DNA of 37,472 bases from Lachnospiraceae bacterium UBA5895 (GTDB taxonomy: Bacteria; Bacillota; Clostridia; Lachnospirales; Lachnospiraceae). Every line of letters begins with the position of its first letter. The stretch's first letter is position 1. This document shows positions 31,332 through 37,472 of this stretch, piece after piece. The stretch covers positions 1 to 37,472 of the forward strand of contig DJEP01000019.1 of NCBI GenBank assembly GCA_002431915.1, given 5' to 3'. The notes beneath the pieces are model-generated. The model saw only the letters and a program-made list of their open reading frames with translations, was not told where the DNA came from and made no database searches. The translations under genes were made by a program, and so were the position numbers.

Positions 31332-32342
31332 GTGGCAAACAACGCATTCGGTATCGACCTCGGTACCAACAACATAAAGATCTATAATCGCAATGATGAC
31401 AACATTATGATCGAGAAGAACATGATTGCCATCGAGAATAAGAATACTTTATTTGCATACGGCAACTCTGCATTTGAAATGTATGAGAAAGCTCCCAGCA
31501 ATATTCATATTTCTTATCCGCTTTCCAACGGAGTGATCGCGGACATAAAGAATATGGAGACTCTGGTGAAGTATTTTATCGGAGATCTTCAAAAAGGCAA
31601 TACCAAGCCTTCCGATTTCTTCATTGCGGTGCCGACGGATGTCACCGAGGTGGAGAAGAGAGCTTTCTACGATCTGATCAAGGGTGCCAATGTGAAGGCG
31701 AAGAAGATCATGGTAGTGGAAAAGGCAGTGGCAGACGGTTTGGGACTGGATATCGATGTGAAGAATTCCCAGGGTGTACTGGTGGTAAATGTCGGTTATG
31801 AGACCACGGAGATATCCATTCTGTCTCTGGGCGGTATCGTATTAAGCCGTCTGATCAAGGTGGGCGGTATGAAATTCGACGACGCTATCCGTGCGGCGGT
31901 CAGAAGAGAATTCTCCCTGATCATTGGCGGCAAGACTGCGGAGAATGTGAAGATTGCCCTGAAAGAACTGGAAGAAGAGGGCAATGGTGCCATTGTATAC
32001 GGCAGAGATATCGTGACCGGTCTTCCGGTAGAACGTGAGATTCCCACGAAAATGGTGGACGAGTCCTTAGAAGAGCATTTCAACACGATCATTGATAATG
32101 TAAAAGTAATCTTAGAGAGAACTCCTCCCGAACTGGCAGCGGATATTTACCGTCACGGCATTTATCTGACCGGCGGCGCATCCCAGGTGAGCCATTTAGC
32201 GGAGAGACTGGCAACGGGGACCGGACTGCACGTAAATGTGGCAGAGAATCCTCTGACCAGCGTGGCAATGGGACTTGCCAAGATCATCAAGGATGATAAC
32301 TATAAAACTGTAGCTTACGCAATTGAAGGGATGAGTAAATGA
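31332..32342 (+). CDS. mreB: Rod shape-determining protein MreB
   Basis: 336 residues. Bacterial actin that forms membrane filaments and guides the elongation machinery. The phosphate-1 motif FGIDLGTNNIKIY is at the N-terminus, VEKAVADGLGLDI and a VVNVGYETTEIS phosphate-2 segment lie in the middle, and YLTGGAS is the adenosine motif. GTG 31332 is preferred to ATG 31326: the only Shine-Dalgarno sequence, AAAGGA (ending 31323), is 8 bases from GTG but only 2 from ATG. mreC follows with an ATGA overlap. Confidence 0.95.
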   Translation: MANNAFGIDLGTNNIKIYNRNDDNIMIEKNMIAIENKNTLFAYGNSAFEMYEKAPSNIHISYPLSNGVIADIKNMETLVKYFIGDLQKGNTKPSDFFIAVPTDVTEVEKRAFYDLIKGANVKAKKIMVVEKAVADGLGLDIDVKNSQGVLVVNVGYETTEISILSLGGIVLSRLIKVGGMKFDDAIRAAVRREFSLIIGGKTAENVKIALKELEEEGNGAIVYGRDIVTGLPVEREIPTKMVDESLEEHFNTIIDNVKVILERTPPELAADIYRHGIYLTGGASQVSHLAERLATGTGLHVNVAENPLTSVAMGLAKIIKDDNYKTVAYAIEGMSK

Positions 32343-33226
32343 GCCCAGTCGTAAAAAGAAAAGGGGAGAGGTTTACTTTACCGAGTAAATATCTCCTTTT
32401 TATTTTAACTATCCTGTGTACTGTTATGATGTTGGTGACCTTCGGAACCAATGTGTTTAACCGCCCGTTTAACCGCGTGGTTGGATATGTGATCGTTCCC
32501 TTTGAACAGGGCATCGCCAAGGCGGGAGAATGGCTGTCGAACCGTTCGGATGAACTGGTACAGATCCGCACGCTTTTAGCGGAGAACAGCGCCCTGAAGG
32601 AGCAGGTGGCATCTCTCACGGAGGAGAACACCTTACTGCAGCAGGACAAATATGAACTGAATGAATTAAGAGGCTTATTGGAGTTGGATGAGGAATATGG
32701 AGATTATAACAAGATCGGAGCCAGGATCATCAGCAGAGATTCCGGGAATTGGTATTCCTCTTTTGTCATCGACAAGGGTTCCAATGACGGACTGGCAGAT
32801 GATATGAATGTGATCGCCGGAGGCGGACTGGTAGGACGTATTACCTCTGTGGGACCGAACTGGTCCAGGGTGACATCGATCATCTCCGATAATTCCAATG
32901 TCAGCGGCATGACACTGGCAACAGGGGATAATCTGATCGTATCCGGAGACTTACAGCTGATGGCACAGGGAGTGATCCCTTTCAGCAAGCTGGTAGACAG
33001 CAAGGATGCTGTTGCGGAGGGAGATAAAGTCGTAACCTCCGATATCAGTGACAAGTATCTGCCGAATATTCTGATCGGTTATATCAGCATCATCAACAAA
33101 GATACAAATAATCTGACCAAATCAGGATATCTGACTCCGGTGGTGGATTTTGAACATCTGAGCGAAGTGCTTGTCATTACAGACAAAAAACAGCAGGTTC
33201 CGGGAGGAGGCACAGATGGAGAATAA
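32339..33226 (+). CDS. mreC: Rod shape-determining protein MreC
   Basis: 295 residues. A cytoplasmic basic N-terminus, one membrane segment (about residues 17-38), a coiled coil (about 78-115, rich in Leu, Glu and Gln), then the beta-rich extracytoplasmic domain with GLVGRITSVGPNWSRV. It links MreB to the synthases outside the membrane. The ATG overlaps the mreB stop by 4 bases, and its own stop overlaps mreD by 11. Confidence 0.95.
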   Translation: MSPVVKRKGERFTLPSKYLLFILTILCTVMMLVTFGTNVFNRPFNRVVGYVIVPFEQGIAKAGEWLSNRSDELVQIRTLLAENSALKEQVASLTEENTLLQQDKYELNELRGLLELDEEYGDYNKIGARIISRDSGNWYSSFVIDKGSNDGLADDMNVIAGGGLVGRITSVGPNWSRVTSIISDNSNVSGMTLATGDNLIVSGDLQLMAQGVIPFSKLVDSKDAVAEGDKVVTSDISDKYLPNILIGYISIINKDTNNLTKSGYLTPVVDFEHLSEVLVITDKKQQVPGGGTDGE

Positions 33227-33755
33227 CAGCAGTATCCTACGCAAGATCGTGGTCGTGTTACTGATCCTTGTATTCTTTATCCTGCAGTGCAGCGTGTTTA
33301 GCAGCCTGGCGCTAGGCGGCATCATTCCCAATCTGATGATTATTCTGACTTCTTCTTTTGGATTCATGAGAGGAGAGAAGGAAGGACTTCTGATCGGGTT
33401 TGCCTGTGGGCTTTTATGTGATATCTTTTTTGGCAGCTTCCTGGGATTTTATGCCATGGTCATGATGTACATAGGCTTTGTGAACGGAAAGTTCTGCCGG
33501 ATCTTTTATCCGGAGGACATCAAGCTGCCGCTGGCACTGATCGTGGTAAGCGATATTTCTTATGGACTGATTTGCTATATTCTGATGTTTCTGTTGAGAG
33601 GGCGTTTTCATTTCCCGTATTATTTTACCAAAGTGATCCTTCCGGAGGCACTTTACACTATCGTTGTTACGATTATTTTGTATCCTCTGATTCTGAAGAT
33701 CAATCAGAAACTGGAGGAGAAGGAAAAAAGGAGCGCACAGAAATTTGTTTCGTGA
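33216..33755 (+). CDS. mreD: Rod shape-determining protein MreD
   Basis: 179 residues with about five membrane helices, ending in a charged tail (KINQKLEEKEKR). GGGAGGAGG five bases upstream fixes the start at ATG 33216, inside the end of mreC; the longer frame to 33171 is not real. MreD assists MreC and PBP2 in the elongation complex. The stop overlaps the PBP2 gene by 11 bases. Confidence 0.92.
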   Translation: MENNSSILRKIVVVLLILVFFILQCSVFSSLALGGIIPNLMIILTSSFGFMRGEKEGLLIGFACGLLCDIFFGSFLGFYAMVMMYIGFVNGKFCRIFYPEDIKLPLALIVVSDISYGLICYILMFLLRGRFHFPYYFTKVILPEALYTIVVTIILYPLILKINQKLEEKEKRSAQKFVS

Positions 33756-36630
33756 AATCAAAGATCACATTATAAATATTGTGACCAGCAGACTGACAGT
33801 ACTGGCGATTCTGTTTGTGGTTTTTGCAGGGGTATTGATCTACCGCTGCTTCAATCTGCAGATTGTAAACGGAGAAGAATATCTGAACGATTTTATTCTC
33901 CAGATTGAGAAGACCCGTGATATCTCCAGTACCAGAGGCCGTATTTTGGATCGCAACGGCAATGTCCTTGCGGAAAATGAGCTGGCGTATTCCGTGAAGA
34001 TCGAGGATGTATTTGAATCCAGCCGGAATAAAAATGCCAAGGTAAACGATGTAGTATATCGTCTGATCAAACTGATCGAGAAAAACGGGGACAGTGTCAT
34101 TACGGATTTCAAGATCGTGATTGATGAGGACGGTGATTTTGCTTATTCGGTGGATGGTACGGCACTGCTTCGTTTCCAGGCGGATGTGCTTGGATATAAG
34201 ACTGTTGACAAACTGTCAGCGGAAGAGAAAGCCATGACAGCCCAGGAACTGATGGAGTATTTAAGCCGTGCCAAGGGCTTTGCCATCGGTCAGTATGAAG
34301 ATCCTGAAGACAATAAGACCCCTTTTGTGCCGGGAAAAGGTTATACGAAGGAAGAATGGCTGCAGATGGTGACCATCCGGTATGCCATGAATCTAACCTC
34401 TTTCCGTAAATACGTGGGAACCACCGTGGCTACCAATGTCAGCGAGGAGACGGTGGCTGTCATTATGGAGAACTCCGACCAGTTAGACGGTGTCTCTATT
34501 GTGGAAGATACGGTGAGACGTTATATAGACAGCAAATATTTCGCACATGTACTGGGATATACCGGCAAGATCTCTTCCGACGAACTGACGGAATTAAATG
34601 CGCAGGTCGTAGCGGAAGGCGGAAGTGAAGACGCTTATACCATCAATGATGTGGTAGGTAAGAGTGGCATGGAATCCTATATGGAGACGACACTACAGGG
34701 TACCAAGGGTAGCGAGAAAGTGGTGGTGGATGTTACCGGTAAGGTGATCACCATTTTAGAGCGCAAGGAGGCACAGCCGGGTGCGGATGTCTACCTGACT
34801 ATTGATAAGGACCTTACGGAAGCGGTTTATAATATTGTGGAGCAGAAGCTTGCCGGTCTGGTAGCCAGCAAGATCATCAATGCCAAAGAATTTAATCTCC
34901 CGGAAAATGCGAAAAGTTCTTCCATCAAGATACCCATCTACGATGTGTATTTTGCCATGATCAATAACAATATTCTGAACAGGAAGCACTTTGAGGCAGA
35001 GGACGCCAAGGAGACGGAACAAGCCGTCTATGCGGCTTATCTTGAGTATAAACAGAGTGTTTACGACAAACTGATCTACGAACTTACGGACGGGGCAACA
35101 CCGTACAATAAGTTATCCAAGGAGTATCAGGTCTACCAGAGTAATATTGTAAGCCTCCTCAGGGAAAACGGCGTGATTATGAAAGAACTGGTGGATGATA
35201 ACGATGCCACACAGAATGCCTGGGCGAAGGAAGAGGTCATCTCCCTGAAAGAATACCTTCAGTACTGTATCGCCATGAACTGGATCGATGTCAGCAAACT
35301 GGAACTGAATGATAAATATTCAGATTCCGCAGAGGTGTATGACAAACTGTTGGATTACATCATTAACGAAGTGGATCATACATCGGAATTTCAGAAACGT
35401 TTTTATAAATATATGCTATTAAACGATAAGATCACCGGTAAGCAGATCTGTATGCTCTTATGCGAACAGCAGGTGGTGGATATTCCCGCAGAGGATGAGG
35501 AAGCCCTGTATTCCGGTAAAATGTCGGCATATCAGTTTATGATGAACCGGATCAATAATCTGGAGATCACACCGGCGCAGCTGGCGCTGGATCCCTGCAA
35601 CGCCTCTGTGGTAATTACGGATGTCAATACGGGTGATGTGCTCGCCATGGTATCTTACCCCGGTTATGACAACAATAAAATGGCAAACACCGTGGATGCG
35701 GAATATTATGCGCAGCTGAATGCGGACAAGTCCAGCCCTCAGCTGAATTTCGCCACACAGTACAAGGCAGCGCCCGGATCTACATTTAAGATCGTATCCG
35801 CTACCGCAGGACTGATGGAAAATGTCATTAATTTGCAGAGTAAGGTGAATTGTGTCGGTACCTTTACCGAGATCACACCGTCTCCGAGATGCTGGAAGAT
35901 CTCCGGACATGGTTACGAAAATGTGACAACCGCCATCCGGGATTCCTGCAACTACTTCTTCTACAATGTTGGTTATCAGCTGGCTACAAGCAGCGGAACC
36001 TATAACGAGGAAGCGGGTCTGGATATCCTGAGCAAATACGCGGATCTGTACGGGCTCACGGACAAATCGGGTGTGGAGATCGGAGAATACGCTCCGGATG
36101 TGTCCACCAAGGACCCGGTACGTTCCGCTATCGGACAGGGCAGCAACAGCTATACGACGGTAGGACTGGCAAGATATGTCACTACCATTGCCAACAGTGG
36201 CACCTGCTATAACCTGACCCTGTTGGACAAGACCACAGACTCCCAGGGCAATCTGCTGAAAGAATATCATGCAGAGGTGCGGAATCAGATCAATCTGCCG
36301 CAGGAATACTGGAATGCTTTCCATCTGGGAATGCGTCAGGTGGTGGAAAATAAAAAGTATTTCAGTGATCTTGCGGTAAACGTGGCAGGTAAGACCGGTA
36401 CGGCAGAGCAGACCGCTTCCAGACCGAACCACGCGCTGTTTATCTGTTATGCACCCTATGAGAATCCGGAGATCGCCATTGCGACCCGAATTCCCTTCGG
36501 ATATTCCTCCGACTATGCGGCCCAGCTCACCAGAGATATTATTAAGTATTATTACGGACTGGCAGAAGAGGATGATCTGATCACCGGTACTGCAGATACG
36601 CTGGATAATGCGGTATCGAACGAGATGTAA
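33745..36630 (+). CDS. mrdA: Penicillin-binding protein 2 (elongation transpeptidase), unusually long
   Basis: 961 residues, against about 600-700 in classic PBP2. One membrane anchor (about 13-36), then the dimerisation region with STRGRILDRNGNVLA, then the transpeptidase domain. Active-site motifs are S679-T-F-K682, S734-C-N736 and K883-T-G885. A stretch of about 240 residues (about 372-615) is inserted between the TIDKDL (353-358) and ITDVNTGDVLAMVS segments, which normally lie within about 50 residues. The insert looks helical and acidic, without a known domain. Start codon TTG; AGGAG lies 11 bases upstream, a rather long spacing. It makes side-wall peptidoglycan cross-links with MreBCD. 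No rodA is next to it. Confidence 0.93.
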   Translation: MFREIKDHIINIVTSRLTVLAILFVVFAGVLIYRCFNLQIVNGEEYLNDFILQIEKTRDISSTRGRILDRNGNVLAENELAYSVKIEDVFESSRNKNAKVNDVVYRLIKLIEKNGDSVITDFKIVIDEDGDFAYSVDGTALLRFQADVLGYKTVDKLSAEEKAMTAQELMEYLSRAKGFAIGQYEDPEDNKTPFVPGKGYTKEEWLQMVTIRYAMNLTSFRKYVGTTVATNVSEETVAVIMENSDQLDGVSIVEDTVRRYIDSKYFAHVLGYTGKISSDELTELNAQVVAEGGSEDAYTINDVVGKSGMESYMETTLQGTKGSEKVVVDVTGKVITILERKEAQPGADVYLTIDKDLTEAVYNIVEQKLAGLVASKIINAKEFNLPENAKSSSIKIPIYDVYFAMINNNILNRKHFEAEDAKETEQAVYAAYLEYKQSVYDKLIYELTDGATPYNKLSKEYQVYQSNIVSLLRENGVIMKELVDDNDATQNAWAKEEVISLKEYLQYCIAMNWIDVSKLELNDKYSDSAEVYDKLLDYIINEVDHTSEFQKRFYKYMLLNDKITGKQICMLLCEQQVVDIPAEDEEALYSGKMSAYQFMMNRINNLEITPAQLALDPCNASVVITDVNTGDVLAMVSYPGYDNNKMANTVDAEYYAQLNADKSSPQLNFATQYKAAPGSTFKIVSATAGLMENVINLQSKVNCVGTFTEITPSPRCWKISGHGYENVTTAIRDSCNYFFYNVGYQLATSSGTYNEEAGLDILSKYADLYGLTDKSGVEIGEYAPDVSTKDPVRSAIGQGSNSYTTVGLARYVTTIANSGTCYNLTLLDKTTDSQGNLLKEYHAEVRNQINLPQEYWNAFHLGMRQVVENKKYFSDLAVNVAGKTGTAEQTASRPNHALFICYAPYENPEIAIATRIPFGYSSDYAAQLTRDIIKYYYGLAEEDDLITGTADTLDNAVSNEM

Positions 36631-36716
36631 CTATATTCGTAAATGGATAGTTTTAAAAAAGCGATTATGCGAATGTGGGACTCCAGATAGATAAATTAAA
36701 AAGACAGGTATAGAAC

Positions 36717-37388
36717 ATGAAAGACGCTGTATTGATTAAAAGTTTTCCGAACGGTATTACACTTCTGATGAAAGAGGATGCATCAATGGAGGAAATTTTA
36801 CAGGAACTTACTGTAAAATTCACAGAGGCAAGGAACTTTTTCGGAAGCTCCACCATGGCACTGTCCATGGAAGGGCGTAAGGTTACAGAGGCTGAAGAAA
36901 TCCTTATTCTGGATACCATCCGCGAGAACAGCAATGTCCGGATTGCCTGCATTGTGGGGCATGATGACGATACCAATAAAAATTTCATCAAGGCACTTCA
37001 GCATATGGATAAAAAGCTGTCCGGTACAGAGGGAGGACAATTCTATAAGGGAACCCTGAAAAACCGGGAAGTGATTGAGACGGAGAACAGTATTGTGGTG
37101 CTGGGGGATGTCTATCCGGGAAGTGCAGTGATCTCTGCGGGCAACATTATCATTTTGGGAGGTCTGTACGGCGAAGCTTATGCCGGAGGAGACGGCAGAG
37201 AAGATGCCTATATCGTAGCGCTTGAAATGGAGCCGGAAAGATTAAAAATCGGCGATTTCAAATATAAAACCAATGCGAAACAGTTGAAATGGGGAATACA
37301 CCCCAAAGTACAACCGAAAATTGCACACCTGAAGAGTGGGAAGATCGTATTTGATCCCCTTACAAAAGAATTACTGGGTGCTTTTTAA
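36717..37388 (+). CDS. minC: Septum site-determining protein MinC
   Basis: 223 residues. An N-terminal domain (about 1-100) that blocks FtsZ assembly, then a C-terminal beta-helix domain with GDVYPGSAVISAGNIIILGGLYGEAYAG, the MinC signature for dimerisation and MinD binding. AGGT lies 8 bases before the ATG. The 86-base gap after PBP2 has no clear terminator. It is the partner of the probable minD that follows. Confidence 0.95.
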   Translation: MKDAVLIKSFPNGITLLMKEDASMEEILQELTVKFTEARNFFGSSTMALSMEGRKVTEAEEILILDTIRENSNVRIACIVGHDDDTNKNFIKALQHMDKKLSGTEGGQFYKGTLKNREVIETENSIVVLGDVYPGSAVISAGNIIILGGLYGEAYAGGDGREDAYIVALEMEPERLKIGDFKYKTNAKQLKWGIHPKVQPKIAHLKSGKIVFDPLTKELLGAF

Positions 37389-37430
37389 CAGGATCCAGGG
37401 GACGACAAAATAAAACAGGAGGAATCCAAT

Positions 37431-37472
37431 ATGGAACAAAATGTTTCCACGGAGAAGAAAAGCTCCGAAGTC
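37431..37472 (+). CDS. minD: Probable MinD, first 14 codons (partial)
   Basis: Only MEQNVSTEKKSSEV is in the window. AGGAGG (37417-37422) stands 8 bases before the ATG. MinC is normally followed by MinD, whose core starts with a SEVIVVTSGKGGVGKT-like segment. The last residues SEV would fit, implying a short N-terminal extension of about 11 residues. The call rests on position and this short match. Confidence 0.6.
   Translation, partial: MEQNVSTEKKSSEV

Noticed and set aside
35458..36432. 324-residue minus-strand ORF inside the PBP2 gene
   Set aside because: The longest shadow in the window, but it mirrors the conserved transpeptidase motifs and shows no family of its own.
1..37472. Defence island, CRISPR array, prophage or integrated element
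   Set aside because: No cas, restriction, toxin-antitoxin, integrase or transposase genes and no regular repeat arrays; nearly all genes are core functions.

Overview
The window looks like chromosomal DNA from an anaerobic, spore-forming member of Clostridia, most likely Lachnospiraceae. I base this on gene content and order: an Rnf complex in the order C-D-G-E-A-B, a cotJABC spore-coat operon, a SleB-type hydrolase, and a DUF4321-radC-mreBCD-PBP2-minCD block. No genus can be named from the sequence alone. The DNA is densely coding and most genes are on the + strand. I found no tRNA, rRNA, CRISPR array, transposase or prophage gene, and no gene-free gap longer than about 200 bases.

Layout. 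(1) 1-1300: a minus-strand YprB-like exonuclease with a strong hairpin in its upstream region. (2) 1341-7648: a promoter followed by rnfCDGEAB, the membrane ferredoxin:NAD+ oxidoreductase, then a membrane-anchored GH25-like protein that lacks the usual catalytic Glu. (3) 7626-9201: a convergent AP2/HNH-derived protein and a SleB-like cell-wall hydrolase. (4) 9232-10864: threonine synthase with its own promoter and terminator. (5) 10874-11974: cotJC, cotJB and a 56-codon cotJA on the minus strand, behind a mother-cell sigma-like promoter. (6) 11989-15116: a two-component system plus an unknown anchored protein. (7) 15209-18034: an alanine/glycine:cation symporter and peptidase T, separated by three consecutive hairpins. 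(8) 18070-22481: miaB, a highly folded intergenic element, a membrane diguanylate cyclase, a promoter plus attenuator-like terminator, and a SulP transporter. (9) 22519-30167: mutS, mutL, a LURP-one-related protein, miaA and a methionine-gamma-lyase-like PLP enzyme. (10) 30340-37472: DUF4321, radC, mreB, mreC, mreD, a very long PBP2, minC and the first codons of a probable minD.

How the genes work together. The Rnf cluster couples ferredoxin oxidation to NAD+ reduction and ion pumping. The mutS-mutL block handles mismatch repair, and miaB and miaA act in sequence on the same tRNA base (A37). The mre-PBP2-min block couples cell elongation to placement of the division site. cotJ and the SleB-like protein point to sporulation.

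Most of the window is housekeeping. The features that stand out are the folded intergenic elements (16640-16782, 19486-19626, 20725-20802, 25282-25319), the roughly 240-residue insertion inside the PBP2 transpeptidase domain, the Cys-rich RnfE tail, the degenerate GH25 and HNH/AP2 proteins, and a direct repeat ahead of the response regulator. Start codons were moved from the longest possible ORF wherever the ribosome binding site or family length called for it (yprB, rnfG, rnfE, thrC, cotJB, pepT, the diguanylate cyclase, mutS, mutL, mreB, mreD).
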